Below are positions 27,189-36,783 of a stretch of 46,349 bases of DNA, one piece after another. Below the pieces are notes generated by a model. It was not told where the DNA came from. It saw nothing but the letters and a program-made list of their open reading frames with translations, and ran no database searches. The position numbers were made by a program, and so were the translations under genes. The stretch covers positions 1 through 46,349 of the forward strand of contig NZ_JAIRBB010000016.1 in NCBI RefSeq assembly GCF_022008395.1, written 5' to 3'. Every line of letters begins with the position of its first letter. Positions within the stretch are counted from its first letter, which is position 1. The stretch is from Aequorivita xiaoshiensis (GTDB lineage Bacteria > Bacteroidota > Bacteroidia > Flavobacteriales > Flavobacteriaceae).

Positions 27189-28675
27189 TTCTTGAATCAA
27201 TAATCATTGCAATATATTCCATTGCCCTTCTCCTCATTTTCATGTACGCGTTGGCGCAACTTAACTTGCTGTTCAATTATCTAAACGCAAGAAAAAAACA
27301 TATAGAATCTCCTACGTTCAATTTTTCAAACGCCGAGGAAATCCCTTTTGTAACCATTCAGCTTCCAGTTTATAATGAGCTGTATGTTATGAAGCGCCTA
27401 CTAGACAATATTGCACTTATAGACTACCCTCACGACAAATTAGAGATTCAAGTTTTAGATGATAGTACAGATGAATCTTTTGAAACAACCGCCAAACACA
27501 TTGAAGAACTAAAAAAAACAGGTCTTGATATTCAGCATATTTCGCGCGAAAAGAGAATTGGGTTTAAAGCTGGAGCGTTGAAAGAAGGTTTAAATATTGC
27601 AAAAGGTGAGTACATAGCCATATTTGATGCGGATTTTCTTCCACAAAAAGATTGGTTAAAAAAAACAATCCCTTACTTTAAAGATCCTGAGATTGGCGTG
27701 GTACAAACTCGCTGGGGACATATAAATCGAGATTATTCTATTCTTACTCGTGTTCAGGCTTTTGCCTTAGATGCACACTTTACTCTTGAGCAGGTAGGCA
27801 GAAATAGTAAAGGTCACTTTATCAACTTTAATGGTACCGCAGGTGTTTGGCGCAAAGAATGCATTCTTGATGCGGGAAATTGGGAAGGGGATACACTTAC
27901 TGAAGATTTAGACCTTAGCTATCGCGCACAACTTAAAAAATGGAAATTTAAATATCTGGAAGATGTAGAAACACCTGCCGAGCTTCCCGTAGTAATAAGT
28001 GCTGCCCGCTCGCAACAATTTAGATGGAATAAAGGAGGAGCAGAAAACTTCCAAAAAATGGCTAAGCGAGTTTTAAGGTGTGATAACATTTCAAATAAAA
28101 CAAAAGTTCACAGTTTATTGCATTTGCTAAATAGCACTATGTTTTTAAACATTCTGATAGTTGCGATCTTAAGCATTCCGATGCTTTACATTAAGAATGA
28201 ATACGAACATCTAAAAGTATATTTCTATGTAATGAGCTTTTTTGTAATAAGCACCATTATATTTTTTGTGTGTTACTGGTTTACTTTTAAAAGCATTTAT
28301 GGCGGTGGATTTAAGAAGTTTTTCAAGTACACAGCAATGTTTTTTACTTTTTTCTCAATAGCTATGGGGTTTTCCGTGCATAATTCTATCGCTGTTTTAG
28401 AAGGTCATTTTGGTAAAAAAAGTGACTTTATTCGAACACCAAAATTCAATATCAGTAATTTGAAAGAGGGATGGAAAGGCAATAAATATATTGCTAAAAA
28501 TATATCTCCAAATGTTATTATTGAAGGTGTATTAATGATCTATTTCGCCTTTGGAATGTATAGTGCTTTTATTGTAGGAGACCAGGGTGGCGACTTCGGA
28601 CTTTTCCCTTTTCACCTAATGCTATTTCTAGGATTCGGGTTTGTATTTTTTAAATCGATAACATCGAAGGCGTAA
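27185..28675 (+). CDS. Processive-type family 2 glycosyltransferase (cellulose-synthase-like)
   Basis: The 496-aa membrane enzyme has an N-terminal membrane segment (about 3-27), a GT-A domain with LDDSTDES, FDADFLP, TEDLDLSYR and the QQFRWNKGG motif of processive synthases, and about four to five membrane segments from residue 315 on. There is no PilZ domain. The set of D, DxD, TED and Q-x-x-RW motifs predicts polymerisation or repeated transfer coupled to export. The product is unknown; glucan or mannan are possibilities, the latter favoured weakly by the nearby GH113-like gene. It is convergent with mpl. Confidence 0.88.
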   Translation: MILESIIIAIYSIALLLIFMYALAQLNLLFNYLNARKKHIESPTFNFSNAEEIPFVTIQLPVYNELYVMKRLLDNIALIDYPHDKLEIQVLDDSTDESFETTAKHIEELKKTGLDIQHISREKRIGFKAGALKEGLNIAKGEYIAIFDADFLPQKDWLKKTIPYFKDPEIGVVQTRWGHINRDYSILTRVQAFALDAHFTLEQVGRNSKGHFINFNGTAGVWRKECILDAGNWEGDTLTEDLDLSYRAQLKKWKFKYLEDVETPAELPVVISAARSQQFRWNKGGAENFQKMAKRVLRCDNISNKTKVHSLLHLLNSTMFLNILIVAILSIPMLYIKNEYEHLKVYFYVMSFFVISTIIFFVCYWFTFKSIYGGGFKKFFKYTAMFFTFFSIAMGFSVHNSIAVLEGHFGKKSDFIRTPKFNISNLKEGWKGNKYIAKNISPNVIIEGVLMIYFAFGMYSAFIVGDQGGDFGLFPFHLMLFLGFGFVFFKSITSKA

Positions 28676-28691
28676 AATATAAACGTATAAC

Positions 28692-28740
28692 GAAAAAAAA
28701 TGGACTTAAAACTTTTACAATCACGAAAAGTCCTAAGTCC
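28692..28740 (-). terminator. Terminator between mpl and the glycosyltransferase
   Basis: GGACTTA and TAAGTCC pair at the outside, with ACTTTT/AAAAGT inside. On the minus strand the hairpin is followed by ATTTTTTTT, so it mainly ends mpl transcription; the plus-strand T-run is poor. Confidence 0.75.
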
Positions 28741-28756
28741 TCCATCTTATCTTCTT

Positions 28757-30118
28757 TTAGGTTTTTTCTACATACCCCTTAACCTCCTGTAAATCCAAAC
28801 CACCATAATTCCCACTACTCATTAAGAGTAAGCTTGTGTTCTCATAATTCTGAGAGAACAGATAAGTCTTGAAATCCGCAGGATTTGTGAAAACGACTAA
28901 ATCTTTACGATCGAAAGCTTCTTCAATCTGTTCTCTTTTTATTGCCTCCAACTTTTTTATCATTACTGCGTGAGGGGAATAGAAAACTACCGCACCATCT
29001 GCTGCATCTAGCGCTCCATTATACTCCTTTAAAAACTCTGGATTAAGACTACTATAGGTGTGTAATTCTAAACAAGCAATCAATTTTCTATCTGGGTACT
29101 GATTTTTTACCGCTTGAGTTGTAGCCTTAACCTTGCTAGGGGAATGCGCATAATCTTTGTATGCAACAGCAGTCGCTGTTTCAGCTATCTTTTCTAATCG
29201 CTTGCTTGCGCCTTTAAATGTCGCAATGGCTTCGTAAAAGCCTTTTGCATCTATTCCCATTAATTGACAAACGCCTCTTGCGCCTGCTAAGTTATTTAAA
29301 TTGTGCCTTCCAAAAATTTCGACAGCCAACGAGCCTTCTGATGTATTTAGAATTGTTGTTCCGCCTATAACCTTATAATCAGGGGTTTTATAAGGATATT
29401 TTTTAATTGTATTAGTTGTCCTTTCAACTACGCGTTCTACTTCGGCATCCTCTTCATTGTAAACTATAGTGCCGTCTGCTGTGATTTCATTTAAAAATAT
29501 TTCAAACTGCTCTACATAGTTTTCATAAGTTGGAAATACATTGATGTGGTCCCAAGCAATTCCACTTAATAGTGCAATATTAGGTTTGTAAAGGTGAAAT
29601 TTTGGTCTTCGATCTATAGGAGAAGAAAGATACTCATCCCCTTCAATAACCATAAATTCGTTCTCGTGAGTGATTTTTACCATAGTATCAAACCCCTCTA
29701 ATTGAGCTCCAACCATATAATCAACCTCTTTCCCGTGATAATTCATCACGTGTAAAATCATAGAAGTTATCGTGGTTTTACCGTGAGAGCCACCAATTAC
29801 AACACGAGTTTTATTTTTGGATTGTTCGTACAAAAACTCCGGATAACTGAAGATTTTTAATCCGAGTTCCTTTGCTTTTAAAAGCTCAGGGTTATCTGCT
29901 TTAGCGTGCATTCCGAGGATTACAGCGTCTATATCTGAAGTTATCTTTTCTGGAAACCAACCTACTTTTTCTGGCAACAATCCTTTCGCTTTCAATCTAC
30001 TTTTTGAAGGTTCGAAAATTTCATCATCACTTCCAGTTACGTTTTCTCCTTTTTGATTTAATGCCAATGCTAAATTGTGCATTGCACTACCGCCAATGGC
30101 TATAAAATGTATTCTCAT
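28757..30118 (-). CDS. mpl: Murein tripeptide ligase Mpl
   Basis: Mpl reattaches the recovered tripeptide L-Ala-gamma-D-Glu-meso-DAP to UDP-MurNAc during peptidoglycan recycling. The 453-aa protein has the N-terminal FIAIGGSAMHNLA, where S-A-M-H separates Mpl from MurC (GIGMS). It also has the ATP loop IGGSHGKTTITS at about 108-119, EGDEYLSSPIDRRPKF, a motif specific to Mpl, and KDYAHSPSKV. The meso-DAP substrate agrees with the DNPR motif of MurE in this window. It stands apart from the dcw cluster and is closed by its own terminator. Confidence 0.93.
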   Translation of the reverse strand: MRIHFIAIGGSAMHNLALALNQKGENVTGSDDEIFEPSKSRLKAKGLLPEKVGWFPEKITSDIDAVILGMHAKADNPELLKAKELGLKIFSYPEFLYEQSKNKTRVVIGGSHGKTTITSMILHVMNYHGKEVDYMVGAQLEGFDTMVKITHENEFMVIEGDEYLSSPIDRRPKFHLYKPNIALLSGIAWDHINVFPTYENYVEQFEIFLNEITADGTIVYNEEDAEVERVVERTTNTIKKYPYKTPDYKVIGGTTILNTSEGSLAVEIFGRHNLNNLAGARGVCQLMGIDAKGFYEAIATFKGASKRLEKIAETATAVAYKDYAHSPSKVKATTQAVKNQYPDRKLIACLELHTYSSLNPEFLKEYNGALDAADGAVVFYSPHAVMIKKLEAIKREQIEEAFDRKDLVVFTNPADFKTYLFSQNYENTSLLLMSSGNYGGLDLQEVKGYVEKT

Positions 30119-30181
30119 ACTTAAATAGAATAATTTATGAGTTTAAAATTTAAGTGTAAAGATACTTTTTCTAATTCTGAA

Positions 30182-31156
30182 TTATAATGCGAGAATAAGT
30201 AATTTCTCTTTAAGAGCCTCTTTAAAATCTACTCGAACTAGCAATGCTTTATTTATCCAGGTAAGCGCAATTTCCTTTTCCCCTAAGTTTTTATAAATCT
30301 GCGCCAATCGATGGTAAGCCCACTTTTTTGATATATCATCTTTTATTGAATGATTAGCTAAAAATTTACTTAAAGAAGCTATTCCAATTTGAAACTCAAG
30401 ATTATACTTCGCCGAAATTTCTCCAATTCGGTAATTTAGGTGATTAATATTATGTTTCCTACTAGAAATAAGTGCAGTTTCAATAGCTTTTTGGGGTTGA
30501 TCATTTTTCTCATACAGATTTATGAGTTTTTCATAGGTATGAGGAGATCCTCCTTCTTCAATTGCCTTTTTATAATTGAATTCTGCAATCTCAATTTTTT
30601 TATAGAATTCAGCAATATGCCCCATAGCTAGGTAACTATCCACTTTTGAAATTGTTTGTAATTCATTTGCATAAGCAATGGCTTTTTTCTCACTTCCTCC
30701 AAGAAAAACTGGCAATTGTAAGTAAAATTCTATCAACGCCCAATGCGCTTCTATATGTTGCCGGTTTAATTCAATAGCGCGTTCAAGATGATGTTTTATT
30801 TCTGATATATAGGTAACCGCCCGTAGCCGACTAACGGTCATTGCTTTCATCCCTAAAGCACCGCCGTATTTAAAGTGATAATTAGCGTTAGATTCATCAT
30901 CTGCTACCAAATCTTTATAATAAGAAAGTGCTATATCCCACTCTTTACTAAATCCTGCTATATCTCCTAAGTATTCTCGCGTCTTTAAATGATTAGGATG
31001 AAGCTTTAGATATTCTTCAAATATAGGTTGTGCTTTGATGAAATTTCCTTGATTGTAATATTCTTCAGCCTGTTGGAAATTGGATTGAGCGATTATAAAA
31101 ACAGGGAAGATTATAAAAAATAGGATAGAAAGGAATAGTCTCTCTCTGTTTACCAT
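30182..31156 (-). CDS. Exported TPR repeat protein
   Basis: The 324-aa protein begins with a signal peptide (VNRERLFLSILFF, cleavage near FIIAQ) and is otherwise tetratricopeptide repeats, for example AEEYYNQGNFIKAQPIFEEY and WDIALSYYKDLVAD. The ATG at 31156 starts the signal peptide; an upstream in-frame ATG at 31210 would add 18 residues and spoil it. No catalytic motif is visible, so it is probably a periplasmic scaffold. It may share a transcript with the DUF4136 gene upstream, 92 bases away. Confidence 0.82.
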   Translation of the reverse strand: MVNRERLFLSILFFIIFPVFIIAQSNFQQAEEYYNQGNFIKAQPIFEEYLKLHPNHLKTREYLGDIAGFSKEWDIALSYYKDLVADDESNANYHFKYGGALGMKAMTVSRLRAVTYISEIKHHLERAIELNRQHIEAHWALIEFYLQLPVFLGGSEKKAIAYANELQTISKVDSYLAMGHIAEFYKKIEIAEFNYKKAIEEGGSPHTYEKLINLYEKNDQPQKAIETALISSRKHNINHLNYRIGEISAKYNLEFQIGIASLSKFLANHSIKDDISKKWAYHRLAQIYKNLGEKEIALTWINKALLVRVDFKEALKEKLLILAL

Positions 31157-31248
31157 ATCTCTCCTCACAATTGAGATTTTAAAACTTGTAGTATATTTTA
31201 GGATTGGCAATTTCTACTTTTTTCTTGGGATTTAAATTTTGGAATTTA

Positions 31249-31770
31249 TTATTTGTTAGAAGGTGGATATTTCTTCAAAATTTTCTGAATTACCGATAAG
31301 TAGTAAGCTTTCTTTTCCTCTGGCTTTGACCTCTCTTTCATTTCACCCTCCGCAACAGCTTGCCACACCAAGTTATCTTTAACAACATCAATAAAATCCA
31401 TTGTAAGTTTTTGGTTTACTACTTTTCCGCCAATAGGAATTCCACCACTTATGCCTACACCAACATTACGTCCGCTACCGCCAACGCCAATACCGATAGT
31501 ATTTCGTGAGTTCGAAATGTTTTCATGCGCATAAAAATTAATGTACAATTGAGGCGTTTCACTTTTTACAAATCCTCGTTGATGCATAAGACTATCTGTA
31601 ATCTGTATAATACGCTTATCATCCAATTCATTTAGACCCGAGTCTATAGTAGGAAAGTAATTATAGGAAGTGTATTTTGTAAAGTCTACCTGCTTATCAT
31701 AATCGACCGCTACAGAAACTCCACAAGAAGTTAAAATTATTGTGACTAAAAATATCCAGAAGTATTTCAT
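31249..31770 (-). CDS. DUF4136 lipoprotein
   Basis: The 173-aa protein has a lipobox (LTSC, Cys16) followed by the DUF4136 domain: VDFTKYTSYNYF near residue 28, a repeat-like glycine stretch (IGIGVGGSGRNVGVGISGG), and DFIDVVKDNLVWQAVAEG. The family is common in the envelopes of Bacteroidota and its function is unknown. It is expected at the outer membrane. Confidence 0.87.
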   Translation of the reverse strand: MKYFWIFLVTIILTSCGVSVAVDYDKQVDFTKYTSYNYFPTIDSGLNELDDKRIIQITDSLMHQRGFVKSETPQLYINFYAHENISNSRNTIGIGVGGSGRNVGVGISGGIPIGGKVVNQKLTMDFIDVVKDNLVWQAVAEGEMKERSKPEEKKAYYLSVIQKILKKYPPSNK

Positions 31771-31877
31771 TGCATATTCTTTTTAATAAAAATACTCAAA
31801 AACGAAGTAACCCTATTTTATGAAAGGTTAAATTTATGAAAATACAAGCGTATACCGTCTTTTACAACCTACTTCAC

Positions 31878-32990
31878 TTAATTAACGAAAGGAATTTTAA
31901 TGATTGTTTCCACCCCCAAACCATCGCTTTTATTTTGTATTTTAAAAAAGAAATTCTCGTTGTAAAGATTTTCCAATCGATCCTTAATATTAGATAACCC
32001 CATACCACTTTTAAGCAAGAGTTCATGATTTACCTTAACGAGTGCGCCATTGTTTTCAATTTTAATAATTATTGCTTGCCCTTCCGAATAAATATTAACC
32101 AAAATATCTAAATTGATATGGTTAATATCGTACCCGTGTTTAATCGAGTTTTCGATAATAGGTTGTAATAAAAGCGATGGCACTTTTTTATGGAGTAGTA
32201 AATTATCTATTTCCATGGTTATTTTTAAGTGATCGGAAAACCGAACTTTAATAATATTAAGATAGAATTCTAAAATGCGAAGTTCTTTTTCCAACGGAAT
32301 AAGATTGTTGTTATCATAAAGAATCTCTCTTAAAAAATCACTTAAATCTGCAATAGTATCTTTAGCTTTCCCAGCATCAATATCTGTTAAAACAGAAATT
32401 GAGTTCAAAGTATTAAATAGAAAATGTGGCTGCAATTGCGATGCGAGCATTTTCATCCGTTCTTTTACCAATTGCGCTTCTAATTTGCTTTGTACATTTT
32501 CAGCCTTCTTCACCTCTTTCACGTAGTAATAGGTATAAATTATAAAGACCATAGCAAAATATATAAGAAAGTTTAAGTCTATTACGTACATAAACCTGTA
32601 TATACTTCGCTCAATATCATATTGGGCAAAAGTTAAATCACCCAAAATAATAAAATAGAAATCAACTACCAATCGAATTACAATCCCTATTAACAATGAG
32701 AATAAAATATGAGTAAAGATAATTTTGGTCCACGAATAGTTTTTTCGAAGGAACCGTTTAGTACTGATAGCAATTAAGGTCATAAAACTGACCACAATGA
32801 TATAGTCAAAAAGCAAGTTGTCCAACAGGAATCGCCACCAAGAGAAATTCTCTTTAAATTCCATGCCAAATGCCTTCATATAAGCGGTTTTAGCAATCAT
32901 CACCAAATCAAACAATGCGTAAAACCCAGCTAATAAGAGAACTAATTTTAGGTCTATATATTTCTTTTTTATAATGTCACGCTTCTTCAT
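31878..32990 (-). CDS. LytS-type sensor histidine kinase
   Basis: The 370-aa membrane kinase has four predicted membrane segments (about 14-33, 57-76, 88-112, 134-155), a short coiled coil, the His_kinase domain with phosphoacceptor His189 in QLQPHFLFNTLNS, and an ATPase domain with the N-box PIIENSIKHG and the G-box GMGLSNIKDRL. It lacks a large periplasmic sensor, so it probably senses something within the membrane. Its start overlaps the LytTR regulator gene by 4 bases; the two form a two-component pair. Confidence 0.93.
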   Translation of the reverse strand: MKKRDIIKKKYIDLKLVLLLAGFYALFDLVMIAKTAYMKAFGMEFKENFSWWRFLLDNLLFDYIIVVSFMTLIAISTKRFLRKNYSWTKIIFTHILFSLLIGIVIRLVVDFYFIILGDLTFAQYDIERSIYRFMYVIDLNFLIYFAMVFIIYTYYYVKEVKKAENVQSKLEAQLVKERMKMLASQLQPHFLFNTLNSISVLTDIDAGKAKDTIADLSDFLREILYDNNNLIPLEKELRILEFYLNIIKVRFSDHLKITMEIDNLLLHKKVPSLLLQPIIENSIKHGYDINHINLDILVNIYSEGQAIIIKIENNGALVKVNHELLLKSGMGLSNIKDRLENLYNENFFFKIQNKSDGLGVETIIKIPFVN

Positions 32991-33754
32991 AGCCCTACTT
33001 TTTGCAGAAATTCTTTTTTGTATGATTTGCTAATTCGCAATAAACAGTTATTATTCATTCTAGCATCAAGTTCTGAAAATCCTGAATGTACAATTTCCCT
33101 TATATGATGTATATTTAGGATTGTTGATCTATGCACTCTAATAAATTTATCATCATCTAATAACTCACATAGATTGTTTAAAGTTTCGCGGAGTACATAT
33201 TTTCTATCTCTAACAAAAATTTCTGCATAACTACCCGACGCAGAAATGTACAATATGTCTATCGGATTAATAAGAATTGTTTTATTACCCTGCTTAACAG
33301 GCAGTTTGTCTAGTTCAGTAGTTCTACTAGATCTGTTTTCATATAAATTAAAGAGTTCTATAATGCGCTTTTCAAAATTGTGATCGGCTTCATTTGTTGA
33401 AATTTTTCTTACTTTATCAATCGTTCTAAAAAAGCGATGGTCTTTAAAAGGTTTCAATAAAAAATCAAATGCATCAACATCGAAAGCTTTTAGCGCGTAA
33501 TTGTCATATGCGGTTACAAAGATTACAATGGGTTTTGGCGAAATGGATATATTTTTCAACACCTCAAATCCATTCATATCTTTCATATTGATATCTAAAA
33601 ATATTAGATCAGGTTTTTGTTGATTTATATTTAAAATGGCACTTTTTCCGTTGGAACATTCGCCTAAAACTTCTACATCAGGCACTTCTTCTAATAGGTG
33701 AAGCACTCTTCTTCGAGCGAGTTTCTCGTCGTCTATTACAAGTGCTTTTATCAT
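32987..33754 (-). CDS. LytTR family response regulator
   Basis: The 255-aa protein has a receiver domain (acidic pair Asp8/Asp9, phosphoacceptor Asp54 in LIFLDINMKD, Lys101 in LLKPF) and a C-terminal LytTR DNA-binding domain from about residue 150, with wording such as ILYISASGSYAEIF, LRETLNNLCELL and FIRVHRSTILNI. It should be phosphorylated by the downstream LytS-type kinase. Targets are unknown; the small exported protein gene directly upstream (33928-34479) is a natural candidate. Confidence 0.94.
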   Translation of the reverse strand: MIKALVIDDEKLARRRVLHLLEEVPDVEVLGECSNGKSAILNINQQKPDLIFLDINMKDMNGFEVLKNISISPKPIVIFVTAYDNYALKAFDVDAFDFLLKPFKDHRFFRTIDKVRKISTNEADHNFEKRIIELFNLYENRSSRTTELDKLPVKQGNKTILINPIDILYISASGSYAEIFVRDRKYVLRETLNNLCELLDDDKFIRVHRSTILNIHHIREIVHSGFSELDARMNNNCLLRISKSYKKEFLQKVGL

Positions 33755-33864
33755 CCCAAAATATTTACAACCAACTATGAATTAATGTTTTATAAGATAA
33801 AGTATTTAAAAAATAAATTGTATAATTTTCTAATAAATTAATGATAAATAGGTCAAAATATTAT

Positions 33865-33900
33865 AAAAAAGACCCTCAGTACAATTATTAACTGATGGTC
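33865..33900 (-). terminator. Terminator after the small exported protein gene
   Basis: On the minus strand GACC and TCAGT pair with ACTGA and GGTC across one mismatch, followed by TTTTTTATAA. It lies 28 bases after the stop at 33928 and separates that gene from the two-component pair. Confidence 0.75.
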
Positions 33901-33927
33901 TCTTTAAAAATTACCGACTACAATATT

Positions 33928-34479
33928 TCAATTAACGGCAACTCCAATGCCACTACTTAAGGCGTCTATCTTTAGCGTTTGCTTGTTTTTTCCGTTTTCA
34001 AGTTTAATTTTATAAATGGCCTTAGTTAAAATTTCACCTTTTGTACGAGCAGAGTATTTTGCTTTCGTTACAGTATAGCCCTTATAATCATTAAATATAT
34101 TATTGCGTACGTCTGGAGGAAGAAGTACATTTTTAAACTGTTGACGGGTTTCAAGCAACCTGCCATTACTATCAAAATCCGCTTCTAAAGATCCATTTGT
34201 ACTTTTAAACGTTACCAAATAAGCGTGGTATTTACTGTCCGCGGTATGAGCAATAAAGCTTTGAATATCAAAATTTGATCTCAAGAACCCAATTGGGTCA
34301 CGAGAAAACTGGCGAGAATGACTTTCTTTAATATTGTAAATATAGCTGTCACCCTCTTGCGTAACCGATATATTTAATGGGGCATAAAACAACTTTGTTT
34401 CATCTAGTATTGTAACTTCTTGAGCATTAATTGCAACTGTGGTTAAGCTTAGCAATATGAAAATAAATAGCGTCTTCAT
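33928..34479 (-). CDS. Small exported protein of unknown function
   Basis: The 183-aa protein has a clear signal peptide (cleavage near AINAQE) and a mature part of about 160 residues rich in beta strand, without cysteines or a recognisable domain. Wording such as ITVSxxG-like turns is absent; SNGRLLETRQQFKNVLLP and GYTVTKAKYSARTKGEI look like a PepSY or BLIP-like putative beta-lactamase-inhibitor fold, but this is only an impression. It is a single-gene unit with its own terminator, directly upstream of the LytTR/LytS pair. Confidence 0.7.
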   Translation of the reverse strand: MKTLFIFILLSLTTVAINAQEVTILDETKLFYAPLNISVTQEGDSYIYNIKESHSRQFSRDPIGFLRSNFDIQSFIAHTADSKYHAYLVTFKSTNGSLEADFDSNGRLLETRQQFKNVLLPPDVRNNIFNDYKGYTVTKAKYSARTKGEILTKAIYKIKLENGKNKQTLKIDALSSGIGVAVN

Positions 34480-34742
34480 AACTTAAAATTTTTAGGATTA
34501 AAAAAATCATTTTTCTTACTGTAAACACTGATCAGGTATTTTTACAGACACTAAGTTAAAAAGAAGAATAGGCTCGAAGGGAGGAATTGAATTGAATGGA
34601 TGATTTTGGTAGTTGAAACTATAGAAATATGATGTGAAATAACTATTCCACTACATAAATCTCTTTAAATTGTGGGTTATACGAGCAGAGCTCCCCTAAA
34701 TATTGATTTGTAGAAGCAAGGACTTCGCAAGACAATCGAACA

Positions 34743-35741
34743 TTAATTAAGCATTTTCCATAATTTATCCTTCAACTCAGTAAGTCCTTGTTGGGCTACT
34801 GCTGAGATAAATAAATATGGAATATTTTTAAACTCCTTGTCTAGAATTTTCTTCATTTCAGACTTAAGTTCGTCATCTAGCATATCGCTTTTACTAATTG
34901 CCAAAAGACGTTCTTTATCTAAAAGTTGTGGATTGTATCGGCGTAATTCATCAACAAGAATATCGTACTGCTCTTTAATATCAGGCGCATCGGCTGGAAC
35001 TAAAAACAGCAAAGTAGAATTTCTTTCAATATGACGTAAAAATCTATGGCCAATACCTTTTCCTTCTGCGGCACCTTCTATAATTCCTGGAATATCAGCA
35101 ACTACAAATGTTTGAAAGTCACGATATTCAACAATACCTAGGTTTGGTTTTAGAGTTGTAAACTCGTAGTTGGCTATTTTTGGCTTAGCAGCTGTAATTA
35201 CTGAGAGTAAGGTTGATTTTCCAGCATTTGGGAAACCTACCAAACCTACATCGGCCAGAATTTTTAGCTCAATAATAATATCTACCTCTTCTCCTTCTTC
35301 ACCTGGTTGAGCGTATCTTGGAGTTTGATTTGTAGACGATTTAAAGTGGGCATTTCCCAGACCGCCTCGACCGCCTTTTGCTACAATCTTTTCTTCACCA
35401 TCTTCAAGAAGTTCGAAGAGAATTTCTTCAGTTTCTTTATCGCGAACAACTGTTCCTATCGGAACTTCAATATACACATCTGCACCATCGGCACCTGTAC
35501 TGGTTTGCTTACTACCAGCTTGCCCGTGTTCTGCTCTAAAATGTCGTTTAAATTTAAGATGATATAGCGTCCAAAGGTTTTTATTGGCTTTTACAATTAC
35601 GTGTCCACCACGACCACCATCCCCTCCATCGGGGCCTCCTTTAGGAATATACTTTTCCCGTCGCATGTGCTTACTGCCTTGTCCTCCCTTTCCGGAAGTA
35701 ACATGAACTTTAACGTAATCTACAAAATTGCCTTCAGTCAC
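34743..35741 (-). CDS. obgE: Ribosome assembly GTPase ObgE/CgtA
   Basis: Obg acts in 50S subunit maturation and stringent responses. The 332-aa protein has the glycine-rich Obg fold (about 1-158, [12 protein letters not shown]) and a G domain: G1 GFPNAGKST 169-177, G3 DIPG 216-219, and G4 SKSD 283-286, where NKxD is usual. There is no C-terminal extension, as is normal in Bacteroidota. The reading frame opens with GTG at 35741; no nearby in-frame ATG gives the conserved [10 protein letters not shown] start, so GTG is accepted. It lies 54 bases after adk in the same direction. Confidence 0.95.
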   Translation of the reverse strand: MTEGNFVDYVKVHVTSGKGGQGSKHMRREKYIPKGGPDGGDGGRGGHVIVKANKNLWTLYHLKFKRHFRAEHGQAGSKQTSTGADGADVYIEVPIGTVVRDKETEEILFELLEDGEEKIVAKGGRGGLGNAHFKSSTNQTPRYAQPGEEGEEVDIIIELKILADVGLVGFPNAGKSTLLSVITAAKPKIANYEFTTLKPNLGIVEYRDFQTFVVADIPGIIEGAAEGKGIGHRFLRHIERNSTLLFLVPADAPDIKEQYDILVDELRRYNPQLLDKERLLAISKSDMLDDELKSEMKKILDKEFKNIPYLFISAVAQQGLTELKDKLWKMLN

Positions 35742-35772
35742 TTTATTTTTCTGTTTGTTGTTTGTTATTTAT

Positions 35773-35789
35773 TATTGGATAATCCAATA
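35773..35789. repeat. Perfect 17-bp palindrome between adk and obgE
   Basis: TATTGGAT and ATCCAATA flank one central A. It sits in the 54-base gap between the adk stop and the obgE start. It has no T-run, so it is more likely an operator or an RNA hairpin than a terminator. Confidence 0.5.
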
Positions 35790-35795
35790 TATAAA

Positions 35796-36368
35796 CTACA
35801 AAGTATCAATTACTTTACTTAACCTTTCAGTAATTTCTTCAATACTACCTTCACCATTCACACCGTAATACATTCCTCTCTTCTCGTAATAATCTTTTAA
35901 GATAGCAGTTTCATTGTAGTAAACCTTAATGCGATTACGGATAATGCTTTCATCAGCATCATCTACACGACCACTAGTTTTTCCTCTTTCTAAAAGACGT
36001 TGAACCAAAACCTCATCATCAACTTCTAAAGCCACCATTGCATTTATTTGTGAGTCTTTATCGTCCATTAAATGTCCTAAGGCTTCTGCCTGAGCTTCAG
36101 TTCGTGGGAAACCATCAAATATAAAACCGTTAGAACCGCAGTTTTTATCAACCTCATTACTTAACATATCAATGGTAATTTCATCTGGCACCAACTTTCC
36201 TTTAGACATGAACGACTTGGCTAAATCACCAAGTTCTGTTTTGTTTTTAATATTGTATCTAAATACATCTCCAGTTGAAATATGAACTAGATTATATTTT
36301 TCTTTTAGAAAATTAGCTTGAGTACCTTTTCCTGCTCCTGGAGGGCCAAATAAAATAATATTGGTCAT
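35796..36368 (-). CDS. adk: Adenylate kinase
   Basis: Adk interconverts ATP + AMP and 2 ADP in the cytosol. The 190-aa protein shows the P-loop LFGPPGAGKGTQ at about 6-17, the AMP-binding ISTGDVFR, the FDGFPRT motif near residue 80, and a short LID region with GRVDDADE. It is the short form without the zinc-binding LID insertion, as is normal for Bacteroidota. A -7-like element lies 35 bases upstream. It is likely transcribed together with obgE. Confidence 0.96.
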   Translation of the reverse strand: MTNIILFGPPGAGKGTQANFLKEKYNLVHISTGDVFRYNIKNKTELGDLAKSFMSKGKLVPDEITIDMLSNEVDKNCGSNGFIFDGFPRTEAQAEALGHLMDDKDSQINAMVALEVDDEVLVQRLLERGKTSGRVDDADESIIRNRIKVYYNETAILKDYYEKRGMYYGVNGEGSIEEITERLSKVIDTL

Positions 36369-36402
36369 GGGTGTTTTTTAATGGTTGTAAAAAATGAAGT
36401 TG

Positions 36403-36410
36403 CAAATTTA
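36403..36410 (-). promoter_or_regulatory. Putative adk promoter -7 element
   Basis: TAAATTTG on the minus strand fits TAnnTTTG and would give a leader of about 30 bases before the adk ATG. Confidence 0.55.
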
Positions 36411-36783
36411 CGAAATTTCAGGCAGTTGCGGTTATGACCATAAAGAAATATAATTACATCGAGTTTACATCGTAGCGGAAGAAACAATAAAAAAACATTG
36501 TAAACGCCTAATTACAAATCAATTAAACCAAATAAATATAAAAAAACTATCCTTTTGCAATTAATATTAAACGGCCTTTTTAGTGATATTTTTAGAAAAT
36601 TAAACGTAAAATTAATGCGAAATCCTCTTATTTATGAAGTCGGAAACATACTTTTTAAGCTAACACTCTGAGAATGTTGGCTGTGGTTGATGTAATTTCA
36701 TTTTTTTTGACAACCTAAAATGCTTTTTGAGAAAGTTGTTTTTTGAGCTTCTGACTATAAAAAGCCAATCGACTTCTCTAAAA
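36411..36783. other. Gene-free stretch between adk and the AraC-type gene
   Basis: This AT-rich stretch contains stop codons in all frames and no open frame with a recognisable product. On the minus strand an imperfect hairpin (GCCAACATT with AGTGTTAGC, 36661-36683) lies about 100 bases after the AraC gene stop, but it has no T-run. Nothing else is seen. Confidence 0.5.
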
